64,000 nt of DNA from Fimbriimonadaceae bacterium (GTDB taxonomy: Bacteria; Armatimonadota; Fimbriimonadia; Fimbriimonadales; Fimbriimonadaceae), in NCBI GenBank assembly GCA_019694835.1, contig JAIBBE010000214.1, forward strand, positions 56,650 to 120,649. The letters are read 5' to 3'. Under the pieces are notes generated by a model. The model had not been told where the DNA came from. It saw nothing but the letters and a program-made list of their open reading frames with translations, and searched no databases. This document shows positions 17,445 to 26,972 of the stretch, piece after piece; position 1 is the stretch's first letter, and the number at the start of each line of letters is the position of its first letter. The position numbers were made by a program, and so were the translations under genes.

Positions 17445-18476
17445 TTACGAGGGTCGGAAAGTCGACTCTCGTTCAATCAGCTCCATGGGCAGAAGCTCGA
17501 AACGACTCGCCAGACCCGGGTCGTCAATACGCTCGCTCAACCATGTCCAAGCCTTGTCCACGATATTGGATATGGGGATTCGGATTGAAGAGATCGGAAT
17601 TCGATAGTCTTCACTTTCGGGGAAGTCGCCGAACCCCCAGACCATACACTGCCCCGGGACTTGGATGCCCTTGCCGGTGACAGCCCGCACTGTTCCAATC
17701 GCGACAGTGTCCGTTACGCTGACAAAAGCATCGGGCGCTTCGTGATGGTCGAGGTATTGGGTAACCGCTTCAGTGGCCGCTGAACTTGATTCGCCGGCAA
17801 CGGGCACGAACTCGACCTCAAGTCCAGCGGCGGTCATCGCCTCGGAATATCCGCGACGCCTCATTTCGCGCGGGTAATCCCGCAGGATCCAGTCGAGTGT
17901 GACCATCGCAATTCTCTTCGCTCCCCGCGCGATCAGCCGTTCGGTCGCCTCTCTCATGGCACCCGCCACATCCCAGGTCACCGAATCGGAGTTCTTGAAC
18001 TCCTCGAAGCCGAGGATAACCGTCGGGATGTGGTCATTGCTGGGGTCGCTGCGGAAAACCTGGATCGCCTTCCCTGCGTCCACCGAGATAATGCCATCCA
18101 CCGGCCAAGTGTTCGGCACACGACCTTCGCTCCCAAAAGCCGCCGAGCCGTCCAAGCCGACGATCATGAGGTCATAGCCATTCACGCGAACCTTGGCGTT
18201 GATGGCCTGAAGGAAGCGCAGGTACGTGAGGATGGGGCGATCAACCGGCATCCAGACTGCGATCATCTGCGTCTTGCCCCGTTTCATCGCTTGGGCAAGT
18301 CGATTGGGTCGGTATCCGACCTTAGCCGCCGCCTCTTGCACCCGTTCGCGGGTGGCGGCGGGCAGGCGGACGGTCATGTTCTCGGATAGTACATGGGACG
18401 CGGTCTGCACCGACACGCCCGCTTCCTTGGCCACATCAGCGAGTGTGATGCGTTTTCTTCTGGCCGCTTCTCCCAT
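17445..18476 (-). CDS. LacI-family transcriptional regulator
   Basis: 343 residues. The N-terminal helix-turn-helix is textbook LacI: ITLADVAKEAGVSVQTASHVL, then the hinge GYRPNRLAQAMKRG. The ligand domain (about residues 65-340) is a periplasmic-binding-protein fold with SVTDTVAIGTVRAV and IPISSIRIP. The ATG at 18476 is preferred; a TTG at 18485 is in frame. It follows the GH99/71-like gene on the same strand by 49 bp, so it may control that gene or a related sugar regulon. No palindromic operator was identified with confidence. Confidence 0.93.
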   Translation of the reverse strand: MGEAARRKRITLADVAKEAGVSVQTASHVLSENMTVRLPAATRERVQEAAAKVGYRPNRLAQAMKRGKTQMIAVWMPVDRPILTYLRFLQAINAKVRVNGYDLMIVGLDGSAAFGSEGRVPNTWPVDGIISVDAGKAIQVFRSDPSNDHIPTVILGFEEFKNSDSVTWDVAGAMREATERLIARGAKRIAMVTLDWILRDYPREMRRRGYSEAMTAAGLEVEFVPVAGESSSAATEAVTQYLDHHEAPDAFVSVTDTVAIGTVRAVTGKGIQVPGQCMVWGFGDFPESEDYRIPISSIRIPISNIVDKAWTWLSERIDDPGLASRFELLPMELIERESTFRPS

Positions 18477-18525
18477 CGAAGGCAATGTACCAGACCCCCG
18501 ACCGTCACCTACGTTGACCTGCTAC

Positions 18526-19827
18526 TCAGCGACGTACGGGAAGCGAGTATCGCACGCGGCCACCCGGCCGGTACATCTTCGCGGCCTCGCCGACAAGCCA
18601 GAGATAGGTGTCGCTTGGCCCGTCGAAGGTCAGGAAGCGAACCGAGCCGACGGGTGGAGTGGGGGTCACCTTGAGGATCGCGGTGCCCTCGTCGACTTCG
18701 TCGAACATGGCCTGGTAGACCATAGTTGCCCCGGCTTTCCGATACTCGGCGTATTGGGTCCAAAGCATTCTGCCCCCATTGCGCGGGATTTTGTCCATGC
18801 GGTCATGAGGCTTCATGTTATGCCAGCTGAATCCGGGATAGGCGACTGGCAACAGTTCCTTCCCTGCCTTTCGGCACCATTCGATATCTCCCGCCAGGCG
18901 CTCGCGGGAGTAGTTGCGAACGGCGGTTGTATCGTCGAACCGGCCAACCGTCCAGGGGCTGACGATGTCGGCCAGGCGCGCGATCTCATGGACCTTCGGA
19001 TCGTTGACGGTGTCGGCATTGAGGGTGCGCCAGTAGGTTGGCACCCCGATCATCACCGTGTGGCCCCCGTACTTCGGATCCGACTTCAAGAACTGGATGA
19101 GGCGTTTGCACTCTTCGAGGGTGTAGGCGCGTGCATCGTTGAAACCGATTCCCCAGACGGCCACGACGGGCTTCCCCCGGTGCCGCAAGTAGGCCCCGTC
19201 GCGCGTGATGCGCATCTTATCGATGAGCAGTTTCCAGTCGTCGATGACAACTTGGATTCCGCCCTTGGGAAGGCCGCTGAGGTCATACATGACGGCGTAC
19301 GTCCGTCCGAACTCGTTCGCCCCTGCCCGACAGTGGGTCAGAACGGTGTTTGTGAAGTTCAGGTCCACCGGCTTCTGGACCCTCGTGGCGAAGCGCTGAA
19401 CAAACACGCCGTCGATCCCATAATCGCGCATCCACTGGAAGTGACGGACCACCGTCTTCGCCTTGTATGAACTGAAGACTTCGGCGGGCGTGCCGTCGGC
19501 ATTGAGAAACGGGGTCGAGAATCGCTCGTCGGGGTCGAGTTCGCTGACATCGGGCCACATTTCCACGTTCGTCTTCTCTGGCCCGAATCCTCTATCTTTG
19601 CCCCAGTGGAACCATCCCATTCCGCTGCCATCGCCTTCGGCGGCGAACCAACCTTGATAGCCGCAGAGCACCTTGCCGGTCATCGTATTGCGATCGACCC
19701 TCGTAAGCGTCCCCCGGTAGGGTCGCATGGTTCGTTCGATGACCTCATCCCGCGAAAGGTCGAATTGAGGCTGAGTGAAGCCGAACAAAGAGGTTGTCAG
19801 GGCAACGATCGTCAATTTCAGGCTCAT
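18526..19827 (-). CDS. Secreted GH99/GH71-like glycoside hydrolase (xylosidase/arabinosidase type)
   Basis: 433 residues from the ATG at 19827; the first 20 residues form a signal peptide ending near FGFTQP. The fold signature of this family is visible: CGYQGWFAAEGDGSGMGWFHW near the N-terminus, MRDYGIDGVFVQRF, GKPVVAVWGIGFND, and a C-terminal MVYQAMFDEVDEGTAI in which the acidic residues probably act at the active site. Proteins like this are usually annotated as xylosidase/arabinosidase or GH99-like endo-mannosidase; the exact substrate cannot be read. It is upstream of and probably co-transcribed with the LacI gene. Confidence 0.82.
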   Translation of the reverse strand: MSLKLTIVALTTSLFGFTQPQFDLSRDEVIERTMRPYRGTLTRVDRNTMTGKVLCGYQGWFAAEGDGSGMGWFHWGKDRGFGPEKTNVEMWPDVSELDPDERFSTPFLNADGTPAEVFSSYKAKTVVRHFQWMRDYGIDGVFVQRFATRVQKPVDLNFTNTVLTHCRAGANEFGRTYAVMYDLSGLPKGGIQVVIDDWKLLIDKMRITRDGAYLRHRGKPVVAVWGIGFNDARAYTLEECKRLIQFLKSDPKYGGHTVMIGVPTYWRTLNADTVNDPKVHEIARLADIVSPWTVGRFDDTTAVRNYSRERLAGDIEWCRKAGKELLPVAYPGFSWHNMKPHDRMDKIPRNGGRMLWTQYAEYRKAGATMVYQAMFDEVDEGTAILKVTPTPPVGSVRFLTFDGPSDTYLWLVGEAAKMYRPGGRVRYSLPVRR

Positions 19828-19908
19828 TTTGGCCCGGCGCGGTCCGGTCATGGGTGTTTCAGCGGTTCAAGTGGCGGAGTAGTTCCCGGCGCATGATGCC
19901 ATTCTTCC

Positions 19909-20093
19909 GTGCCCGGCCCCCTCCCTGTCCCTCCCCCAACCAGAGTTGGGAGAGGGGACCTTATTGCAATTTCCCAATCGTTAGGTGTAAGCGAGTCCCC
20001 AATTGTTGATTGCGACCGGGTCGAGGTCCAAATAGCGGGCTAGTCCCCTCTCCCAACTCTGGTTGGGGGAGGGACAGGGAGGGGGCCGGGCAC
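19909..20093. repeat. Element with perfect 50-bp terminal inverted repeats
   Basis: Arms 19909-19958 and 20044-20093 are exact reverse complements, enclosing 85 bases. Outside them the pairing continues imperfectly (TCTTC on both sides). The left 51 bases (19911-19961) are identical to 25131-25181, and the two loops share the words gattgc and cgggtcgaggt, so this is a mobile, non-coding element resembling a MITE. It lies between the 3' end of the AraC-type gene and the start of the GH99/71-like gene. Confidence 0.9.
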
Positions 20094-20115
20094 AGAAGAT
20101 CCGAATGAGGTTAGA

Positions 20116-20493
20116 CTACACCTGACTCGGCGAAAGACCGAACCTCCGCTTGAACAGCTTCCCGAAACTGCTGGGCGACGAAAACCCGCAGCGATAGCAG
20201 ACCCAACTTACCGATTCCCCTTGCCCAAGCAACTGCCGGCCCAGTTCTAGGCGCTTCTCCTGCTGCAGCCTGTGCGGCGTGATCGCGTACACCGCCCGGA
20301 ATCGACGCTGCAGGTGGTAGGGTGACAGTCCGACTTCCTGACCCAGCGTCGCAAGATCGAGCTTGGCAGCAGGGTCGGATTCGATGGTGCGGTAGACGCA
20401 ATCAAGCAGATCGAGCAATTCGACCCGCGTCACGAACTTCGTCGCAGGAACGCGGGTAGCGGCCAGCGCCAGCGAGCAGGGCCGATCGCCCAC
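20116..20493 (-). CDS. Short AraC-type DNA-binding protein
   Basis: 125 residues from a GTG immediately after the rho stop codon (TAA then GTG). It is essentially only an AraC helix-turn-helix pair: first helix unit DLATLGQEVGLSPYHLQRRF, second unit VSWVCYRCGFSSPSSFGKLFK. The first 25 residues have no recognisable ligand domain. Other AraC proteins carry 150-200 residues of sensor, so this is a stand-alone DNA-binding domain, similar to the middle domain of Ada-type proteins but without the methyl-acceptor cysteines. The direct abutment on rho suggests translational coupling. Confidence 0.85.
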   Translation of the reverse strand: MGDRPCSLALAATRVPATKFVTRVELLDLLDCVYRTIESDPAAKLDLATLGQEVGLSPYHLQRRFRAVYAITPHRLQQEKRLELGRQLLGQGESVSWVCYRCGFSSPSSFGKLFKRRFGLSPSQV

Positions 20494-21885
20494 TTAGACC
20501 GTCGCGCGGGTCTTGGCGAGCACCCATTCCAGGAACGACGCGTTGTTGGCGGTTCGCTTGAGGAGCTTGATGAGCTCTCCAGCCGCCTCGACGGTGTCCT
20601 TCGAATTGGCAAGCATTCGGTGAAGCTGGACCACGCCTTCGAGCTGATCCTTGTCGAAGAGCTTCTCCTCGTGTCGCGTGCTGGATCGCTTGACGTCGAT
20701 AGCCGGCCAAATGCGGCGTTCTGCGAGTTCGCGATCGAGGACGATTTCCATGTTGCCGGTACCTTTGAATTCTTCGAAAATCGCGTCATCCATGCGGCTG
20801 CCGGTGTCGATGAGGGCCGAGGCGATGATGGTCAGCGATCCGCCTTCCTCGATGTTTCGCGCGGCACCGAAAAAGCGTCGCGGTCGATAGAGCGCAGCTG
20901 GATCGAGACCACCGGACAGCGTTCGCCCGGAGGGATTGATCGTGAGGTTGCTGGCTCGCGAGAGTCGGGTGATCGAGTCGAGAAGGATCACGACATCGCG
21001 GCCCGCTTCGACGAGGCGCTTTGCTTGGTCGAGACAAAGCTCGGTGACCCGCATGTGGTTCTCAGCCGGCTCGTCAAACGTGCTGCTGATGACCTGGCCC
21101 TTGACGAAGCGACGCATGTCAGTGACTTCTTCCGGTCGCTCGTCAACGAGCAGAACCATCAGGTAGATTTCGGGGTGATTGATGGCGATCGACTGAGCGA
21201 TCGTCTTGACGATCGTGGTCTTTCCAGCCTTTGGCGGGGCGACGATGAGGCCTCGTGAGCCTTTGCCGATCGGGGCGATGAGGTCGACGATACGAGCCGG
21301 TATGTTCTCATTGCCGATTTCCATCTTGATCCGCTCTTCGGGGAAGAGGGGCGTAAGCTGATCGAAATCGCGGCGAATCGCCATCTCCGGGGCCAAGGTG
21401 CCGATGCCATTCACGCTCTCAACGCGAAGCATGCCCTTGTACTTTTCGCCTTCTTTCGGTGCGCGGACGAGGCCGAACACGACGTCGCCTTGGCGCAAGC
21501 CGAAGCGTTTGGCCTGAGACTGGGAAACGTAGATATCCTGCGGCGACGGAACGTAGTTGTCGCGGCGCAAGAATCCCCAGCCGTCGTTGACGATCTCGAG
21601 AACGCCACGGCCATAGAGCCAGCCATCCGGGCCGTTCTTATGCTCGAGAAGCTGTTCGATGACGTCGGATCGAGAAGAATCCAGAGAGATCTTGGCCGCT
21701 TTGCACGCCTTGCCGAGTTCGGTGGGCGTCATGCGGTCGTAGTGGTTGAAATCAATTTCGGGCAGACCTTCGAGGTCGGATTGGTCGGTCTTTGGGAGGC
21801 CACTTTCGCCTCGGCCCTTGTTGCTGCGGCGTCGGCGCTGATCGCCCCCGCCGTCGGATTTACGCGCTCGGAATGTATGGGTCAT
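20494..21885 (-). CDS. rho: Transcription termination factor Rho
   Basis: 463 residues; hexameric RNA-dependent ATPase that ends transcription. Order: a basic and acidic N-terminal extension (about 1-45) with RRRR; a Rho N-terminal helical domain ([18 protein letters not shown]); the cold-shock-like RNA domain with [16 protein letters not shown]-loop APPKAGKT at residues 216-223; [21 protein letters not shown]; and the R-loop region SGGLDPAAL. All core motifs are intact. The AraC-type gene follows with no gap, and hpt lies upstream on the same strand (81-base gap). Confidence 0.98.
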   Translation of the reverse strand: MTHTFRARKSDGGGDQRRRRSNKGRGESGLPKTDQSDLEGLPEIDFNHYDRMTPTELGKACKAAKISLDSSRSDVIEQLLEHKNGPDGWLYGRGVLEIVNDGWGFLRRDNYVPSPQDIYVSQSQAKRFGLRQGDVVFGLVRAPKEGEKYKGMLRVESVNGIGTLAPEMAIRRDFDQLTPLFPEERIKMEIGNENIPARIVDLIAPIGKGSRGLIVAPPKAGKTTIVKTIAQSIAINHPEIYLMVLLVDERPEEVTDMRRFVKGQVISSTFDEPAENHMRVTELCLDQAKRLVEAGRDVVILLDSITRLSRASNLTINPSGRTLSGGLDPAALYRPRRFFGAARNIEEGGSLTIIASALIDTGSRMDDAIFEEFKGTGNMEIVLDRELAERRIWPAIDVKRSSTRHEEKLFDKDQLEGVVQLHRMLANSKDTVEAAGELIKLLKRTANNASFLEWVLAKTRATV

Positions 21886-21966
21886 GGGTTGTCCAAGAAT
21901 GGATCCAGGGATTTTGAACCTGTTTTCGGGTTTGCGGATGACTATGCCGCAGTGGTTGGGGTTGGT

Positions 21967-22491
21967 CTACTCGGGTTGGAGGATCGCAATGTACGGTAGG
22001 TTCCGATAGCGTTCCGCGTAGTCCAATCCGTATCCTACCACAAAGGCATTCGGAATCTCAAAGCCAACGTACTCGATTTGGGTCTTATGGACGCGGGCTT
22101 CTGGCTTTGAAAGCAATGACACTACTTTCAGGGACTTCGGTTTTCTGACGCTTAAAAGCTCCCGAAGGTGCGTGAGCGTCAAGCCGGTGTCGACGATATC
22201 TTCCACGAGTAAGACGTTCTTACCCTCGATATTGATGTCGAGATCTTTGCGAATTTGTACGACGCCGCTGCTTGATTTTCCGCCGCCGTAACTGCTTGTT
22301 TGAACGAAATCGATGGAGACATTAGTTCCCAATCGCTTGCTCAAGTCCGCGAGAAACAGGAACGAGCCCTTCAGCACCCCGACCAAAAGCAGCTCTTCGC
22401 CGCCGTAATCGGCGTCGATTTGAACCCCAAGCGCGTCGACACGGGCCTGCAGGTCTGCTTCGGAGATGAGGGTGGAGAGGACATCGGCCAT
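21967..22491 (-). CDS. hpt: Hypoxanthine phosphoribosyltransferase
   Basis: 174 residues; joins hypoxanthine or guanine to PRPP in purine salvage. The 13-residue PRPP-binding motif LLVEDIVDTGLTL is at about residues 94-106, and the family's VGVLKGSFLFLADL and DFVQTSSYGG are present. An upstream frame extension is open but has no family character, so the ATG at 22491 is chosen. The gene lies between rho and the divergent sugar transporter. Confidence 0.95.
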   Translation of the reverse strand: MADVLSTLISEADLQARVDALGVQIDADYGGEELLLVGVLKGSFLFLADLSKRLGTNVSIDFVQTSSYGGGKSSSGVVQIRKDLDINIEGKNVLLVEDIVDTGLTLTHLRELLSVRKPKSLKVVSLLSKPEARVHKTQIEYVGFEIPNAFVVGYGLDYAERYRNLPYIAILQPE

Positions 22492-22551
22492 CTCGGCGGG
22501 GAGTTTAGCACGGTGCGGCTGTGTTTTGGCGCGGGGTAACTTAACCGGTCC

Positions 22552-24123
22552 ATGGCTCGGCTCGACGTAAGCAACATCGTAATGGAGTTTCCCGCTGTGC
22601 GGGCCCTCGACGGCGTGAGCTTGGCGTTCGAAGCGGGCGAGGTTCATGGATTGGTCGGTGAGAACGGCGCGGGCAAGAGCACGCTCATGAAGATCCTGAG
22701 CGGCCTTCAGCGCCCCACGAGCGGTGAAGTCAGCATGGACGGCGCTGCCGTTCACCTGCACGGAGTTCGCGACGCGCTCGAGCGCGGCATCGGCATGATC
22801 CACCAGGAACTCAACCTCGTGGATGACTTGACGGTCGCCGAGAACGTGTTTCTGGGCCGCGAACCGACCCGAGCCGGCCTGCTCGACCGTGCCGCGATGA
22901 ATGAGGAAACTAACCGACTTCTCGCTGAAGTCCGGGCTCCTTTCGATGCCGCGACGATGGTTGGCGATCTGTCCATCGCGGGCAAACAGCTTGTAGAAAT
23001 CGCAAAAGCCCTCGCGCTCAACGCCTCCATCCTGATCATGGACGAACCGACTGCCGTCCTCAGTGAACCGGAATCGGAGGCGCTGTTCGACCTAATTCGG
23101 AAGCTCAAAGCGAAAGGCGTCACTGTGATTTACATTTCTCACCGTCTCGCCGAAGTTTTGGAGATCTGCGACCGGGTCAGCGTCCTACGGGACGGCCAAC
23201 TGGTAACCACACTCAAGGCAGAAGAACTCCCCGACATCGCGACCCTTGCCAGCCTCATGGTCGGGCGTCCGTTGAGCGATATGTACCCCGAGAAATCCCC
23301 TCTCCCCGATGAATTGCCGGGAGGGAGCGCGCTTGGACCCCCTCGCCCCGATGAATGGCGGGGAGAGGGGGCAGGGGGTGAGGGGCCGCCCCCGGAAGCA
23401 GTCTTGCTCGAGGTCCGGTCCCTCTGCCTCAAGCCCGACCACCCGATTAGTTTCCAACTTCAAGCAGGGGAGATCCTCGGCCTCGCCGGATTGGTGGGCG
23501 CAGGTCGAACCGAGCTTGCGGAAGCCCTGATCGGCGTGCGTCGCATCGAGAGCGGTGAGGTGCTCATCGCCGGCCAACCCGTCCGGATCAAGAGCCCACG
23601 CGATGCGAAGCGTCACGGCATCGCCTATGTCAGCGAAGACCGCAAAGGTCTCGGCCTGATCCTCAGCCTCAGCGTCATCGACAACACCACGCTCGCCAAT
23701 CTCGATAGCTACTGCCATCCCATCCTCGACCGTCGCGCCGAGGAATCCTCGACCGAGAACTGGAAGCGCGAACTAGATGTCCGGGCAGGCGATCTCCATG
23801 CCGAAGTTCTGTACTTGTCCGGCGGCAACCAACAGAAGATCTCGATCGCGAAGTGGCTGGAAACCAAGCCCAAGATTCTTGTTCTCGACGAACCAACGCG
23901 CGGCGTCGACGTTGGGGCGAAGCGCGAAATGTACTTGCTTATCCAGAAGCTCGCGTCGGAGGGCCTCGGGTGCCTCGTGATTTCTTCAGAGCTTCCGGAA
24001 ATCATCGGCCTATGTCACCGTGCGATCGTGCTGCGGGAGGGTCGGCAAATGGGAGAAGTGAGCGGAGCGACGATGACCGAAGAAGCGATCATGCATTTGG
24101 CAGCAGGAGTCGAAGCGGCATGA
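22552..24123 (+). CDS. Sugar ABC transporter ATP-binding protein (RbsA/MglA type)
   Basis: 523 residues, with two ATPase domains in one chain. Domain 1 has Walker A GENGAGKST at 36-44, LSIAGKQLVEIAKAL and ILIMDEPTAVL. Domain 2 has a degenerate Walker A (GLVGAGRTEL), a full LSGGNQQKISIAKWL and VLDEPTRGVDVGAK. The degenerate second P-loop is normal for this family. The linker at about residues 249-285, after DMYPEK and before PEAVLLEVRSL, is Pro/Gly-rich extra sequence encoded by a palindromic repeat (see 23297-23395). The stop overlaps the permease ATG. Substrate: an aldopentose or similar sugar, unproven; no binding-protein gene adjacent. Confidence 0.93.
   Translation: MARLDVSNIVMEFPAVRALDGVSLAFEAGEVHGLVGENGAGKSTLMKILSGLQRPTSGEVSMDGAAVHLHGVRDALERGIGMIHQELNLVDDLTVAENVFLGREPTRAGLLDRAAMNEETNRLLAEVRAPFDAATMVGDLSIAGKQLVEIAKALALNASILIMDEPTAVLSEPESEALFDLIRKLKAKGVTVIYISHRLAEVLEICDRVSVLRDGQLVTTLKAEELPDIATLASLMVGRPLSDMYPEKSPLPDELPGGSALGPPRPDEWRGEGAGGEGPPPEAVLLEVRSLCLKPDHPISFQLQAGEILGLAGLVGAGRTELAEALIGVRRIESGEVLIAGQPVRIKSPRDAKRHGIAYVSEDRKGLGLILSLSVIDNTTLANLDSYCHPILDRRAEESSTENWKRELDVRAGDLHAEVLYLSGGNQQKISIAKWLETKPKILVLDEPTRGVDVGAKREMYLLIQKLASEGLGCLVISSELPEIIGLCHRAIVLREGRQMGEVSGATMTEEAIMHLAAGVEAA
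23297..23395. repeat. Palindromic GC element inserted in frame in the RbsA linker
   Basis: Two successive units, each containing CCCCGATGAATKGC then SGGGA, followed by a G-rich tract, give about 99 bases of pairing GC arms. The reading frame passes through without a stop, adding about 33-37 residues between the ATPase domains. Related C-rich/G-rich elements occur between genes in the window. Confidence 0.75.
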
Positions 24124-25118
24124 AGAAGCCCACTCAGCTCCTTCAAGACTATGGGGTCCTCGTCGCGTTCGTCGTGCTGCTGCTTATCAGCGTTGCCACG
24201 CGAGGTTCGCAATTCCTGCAAGCCGAAAACCTCCGCAACCTCGTCAGCCAAAACGCCTACGTCGGTCTGATCGCCATCGGCATGACCTTCGTGATCATGA
24301 CGGGTGGCATCGACCTCTCCGTCGGCAGCCTCGTCGCGCTTTGCGGTGCCATCGCGGTTCTGCTCCTAAACAAGATGGCAGCGGGCGGGATGAGCCCGAA
24401 CATGGCGATTCTCACCGCGGCTTTGGGGGCGATTGCGATCGGCGGATTGGCGGGCTTGCTGAACGGTCTGGTCATCGCCTATGGCCGGGTCGCGCCTTTC
24501 ATCGTTACTCTCGCGGGTTTGGCGGGATTCCGGTCTATCGCACTGGTCCTCGGTGATGGCGGCGAAATCCGCTCATCGGTTCCCGCTTTCCAGAACTTCG
24601 GCTTCGGCGGACTTCCCTTGCCCGGGATCAAGAACGCGGCTGGTGGTCCGGTTCTCCTCTATTGGGCCGCGATCATCTTCTTCGCGGTGGCCTTTGTCGC
24701 GGCATTCATCCTAAACCGCACGAAGTTCGGCCGCTATCTGATCGCGGTCGGGGCCAACGAGCGCGCCGCCAAGTATTCGGCCATCAACACGCAAACCGTG
24801 AAAGTCGCCGCTTACGCGATCCTCGGCGGCCTTGTCGGACTGGCCGCCATCCTCCTCACCGCCCGCATGAACTCGGTTGGAACCGGCTCGGTCGGTCTCT
24901 ATTACGAGCTTGATGCTATCGCGGCGGTGGTTATCGGTGGCACGAGTCTGCGGGGCGGCAAAGGTCGGATTTGGGGCACGGTGATCGGAGTCCTTCTCTT
25001 GACGCTGATCGCAAATATGATGACGGCATATCGAATCGATACTAACTGGCAGGGCCTTGTACGTGGCCTGGTCATCCTCATCGCGGTGATGTTGCAGCGC
25101 GGAAAATCAACCGACTAG
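24120..25118 (+). CDS. Sugar ABC transporter permease (RbsC type)
   Basis: 332 residues, ATG overlapping the stop of the ATP-binding gene by four bases (ATGA). About eight to ten hydrophobic segments. The family signatures are the N-terminal GMTFVIMTGGIDLSVGS and the C-terminal GGTSLRGGKGRIWGTVIG, which couples to the ATPase. It forms the membrane channel of a high-affinity monosaccharide importer. Only one permease gene is present, as in ribose/xylose systems and unlike nucleoside BMP systems, which usually have two. A repeat element follows 12 bases after the stop. Confidence 0.94.
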   Translation: MKKPTQLLQDYGVLVAFVVLLLISVATRGSQFLQAENLRNLVSQNAYVGLIAIGMTFVIMTGGIDLSVGSLVALCGAIAVLLLNKMAAGGMSPNMAILTAALGAIAIGGLAGLLNGLVIAYGRVAPFIVTLAGLAGFRSIALVLGDGGEIRSSVPAFQNFGFGGLPLPGIKNAAGGPVLLYWAAIIFFAVAFVAAFILNRTKFGRYLIAVGANERAAKYSAINTQTVKVAAYAILGGLVGLAAILLTARMNSVGTGSVGLYYELDAIAAVVIGGTSLRGGKGRIWGTVIGVLLLTLIANMMTAYRIDTNWQGLVRGLVILIAVMLQRGKSTD

Positions 25119-25130
25119 GAAATCTTCCCT

Positions 25131-25276
25131 GCCCGGCCCCCTCCCTGTCCCTCCCCCAACCAGAGTTGGGAGAGGGGACCTCATTGAAGTCTCATCGCCG
25201 GATTGCTCACGGGTCGAGGTTGAGAAGGCAGTCGCGCCCCCTCTCCCACTCCGGTGGAGGAGGGACAGAGAGGGGG
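25131..25276. repeat. Second copy of the 19909 inverted-repeat element
   Basis: Bases 25131-25181 are identical to 19911-19961. The right arm (25237-25276) has drifted, so the stem is imperfect. The loop keeps ggattgc and cgggtcgaggt in the same order as the first copy. It lies directly behind the permease gene. Confidence 0.85.
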
Positions 25277-25397
25277 TTTCCGGTCGTCCCGAAATTCAAA
25301 GAGTGCGTGATTTTTTGTCCTTCACGAGCATTTCACGCTTATCTCACGATCGCGCGGAATCCTGGGCTCAAGCTTAACCAAAGCCAGGAAAACAAAC

Positions 25398-26900
25398 ATG
25401 AAGAACACACTCATTCTCGCCGCGCTCTGCACGTGCGGCATCAGTCAGGCAAGTGCCTCTTTCGTCGGTCTCGGCGACTTCAACGGCGGCATCTTTGAGA
25501 ACCGCTGCTGGGATCTGTCCTCGGATGGCCAGTGGGTGGTCGGTGGCGGGGTCGGCATTGCAGGTCCTACCGCGTACCGATGGAGCCTCCAGTCGGGCTT
25601 GATTCCGATGGGTGACCTGCCTGGGGGAGGCTGGGATTCCGAGGCCAAAGGCGTCAGCGCTGATGGTTCGGTCATTTGTGGACAAGGCCTGACCGCAAAC
25701 GGCTCCCGAGGGTGGCGCTGGACCCAGGCGACCGGTCTTGTACAGCTTGCCGACCTCCCCGGCGGTTCGGCTTGGACGTGGCCCACCGGCATCTCGGACG
25801 ACGGCACGGTCATCGTGGGGAATGCCGACGACGACACGGGACAGGTCTCGACCCGCTGGGTCAACGGCCAAGCCTACAGCCTGGGCAACCTCGACTACAA
25901 CTCGAATTGGGCTCAATCGGCCCATGCCGTAAACGGCGACGGCAGCGTCATCGTTGGGTTCAGCGGCATCGCCGACGTCGGACTCGCCTTCAAATGGACG
26001 CCCGATCTGGGAATGGTGCCTGTCCACAACGCACCAGGTGAACGCGCGGTTCACGCCTACGACGTGACAGCGGATGGCTCGATGATCGTCGGGTGGGGCT
26101 CACAGGGGGATGGCTACGTTCATTCATACCGATGGAGCACTGAAATGGGCTTCGAGTGGCTTCCCGGCGTGTCTACCCTTGCCGCCATCAGCGACGACGG
26201 TCGGTTCATGGGGGGCACGAGCTTCTCGACACCCGGACTCGAGGGTGACGAAGCAGCGGTGTTCGACCCGCTGTTCGGCTGGCGACGGCTCCGCACGATC
26301 CTGGTCGACAACGGCGCGTTTGGCTTTGCGAACTGGAAACTGGAGAACATCCAGGACCTGACTGTCGTAGGTCAGGAAATCATCGTCTGCGGCAATGGCA
26401 AGAATCCTAATGGCGAAGTCGAGGCATTCTACGCGAGATTTCCCGTTCCGCACCAGTTTGTCGGCGGGCAGTGTGTCCTCGAAGATGTCGAATCCATGCT
26501 TGCCCAAGTGATCTGGATCGAAGTACGCGAGGAGGGGAGCCTCGAGCCCCTCGCAACCTATCCTGCCGTTCTGGATGCGGTCGGACGGTTCCGGGTTGAG
26601 ACAGCGCACATGGCAGGCACGTATTCGATTGCAATCAAGGCAGGCCATCACCTGCGCAAGACCCAATCCGTCGCGCTTACGGGCGACGGAGCCAGCATGC
26701 AGCTTTCCCTGACGAACGGGGACGTTGATGGCGACAACGAAATTGGAATTGCCGACTACGCTCGCCTATCCGCTTCGTTCGGAATCGACAAAGGACAGCC
26801 CGGATATGACGATGTTGCCGACCTCAACATCGATTCCACGGTTGACATCGCCGATTACTCGATCCTCAGCGCCAACTACGGCATGATCGGAGACGACTAG
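25398..26900 (+). CDS. Secreted HAF-repeat protein with dockerin-like C-terminal module
   Basis: 500 residues, AGGAAAAC ahead of the ATG. Signal peptide about 1-20 (MKNTLILAALCTCGISQASA). HAF-type repeats run to about residue 330 with the kernel VSADGSVICG, ISDDGTVIVG, VNGDGSVIVG, VTADGSMIVG and AISDDGRFMGG. The tail has the shared sandwich (GTYSIAIKAGHHLRKTQ), then NGDVDGDNEIGIADYARLS and ADLNIDSTVDIADYSILS, ending YGMIGDD. In the second loop Asp replaces Gly after Ile, but the acidic spacing holds. Convergent with the next gene across a strong terminator. Confidence 0.87.
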   Translation: MKNTLILAALCTCGISQASASFVGLGDFNGGIFENRCWDLSSDGQWVVGGGVGIAGPTAYRWSLQSGLIPMGDLPGGGWDSEAKGVSADGSVICGQGLTANGSRGWRWTQATGLVQLADLPGGSAWTWPTGISDDGTVIVGNADDDTGQVSTRWVNGQAYSLGNLDYNSNWAQSAHAVNGDGSVIVGFSGIADVGLAFKWTPDLGMVPVHNAPGERAVHAYDVTADGSMIVGWGSQGDGYVHSYRWSTEMGFEWLPGVSTLAAISDDGRFMGGTSFSTPGLEGDEAAVFDPLFGWRRLRTILVDNGAFGFANWKLENIQDLTVVGQEIIVCGNGKNPNGEVEAFYARFPVPHQFVGGQCVLEDVESMLAQVIWIEVREEGSLEPLATYPAVLDAVGRFRVETAHMAGTYSIAIKAGHHLRKTQSVALTGDGASMQLSLTNGDVDGDNEIGIADYARLSASFGIDKGQPGYDDVADLNIDSTVDIADYSILSANYGMIGDD

Positions 26901-26932
26901 GACACGCGAGACTTCCTAAGAAGCTCGGAATG

Positions 26933-26959
26933 CGCCCCGGTTAACGTGCAACCGGGGCG
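26933..26959. terminator. Bidirectional hairpin between convergent secreted-protein genes
   Basis: Perfect 10-bp stem CGCCCCGGTT / AACCGGGGCG with a 7-base loop, 32 bases after one stop and 13 bases before the other. No long U-tract on either side. Confidence 0.65.
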
Positions 26960-26972
26960 TTCACGCGGAGGC

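Noticed and set aside
18226..19470. Plus-strand frame of 414 codons over LacI and the GH99/71-like gene
   Set aside because: Spans two real minus-strand genes; shadow.
21967..22803. Long form of hpt (278 codons)
   Set aside because: The extra 104 residues have no family similarity and overlap the start of the divergent transporter gene.
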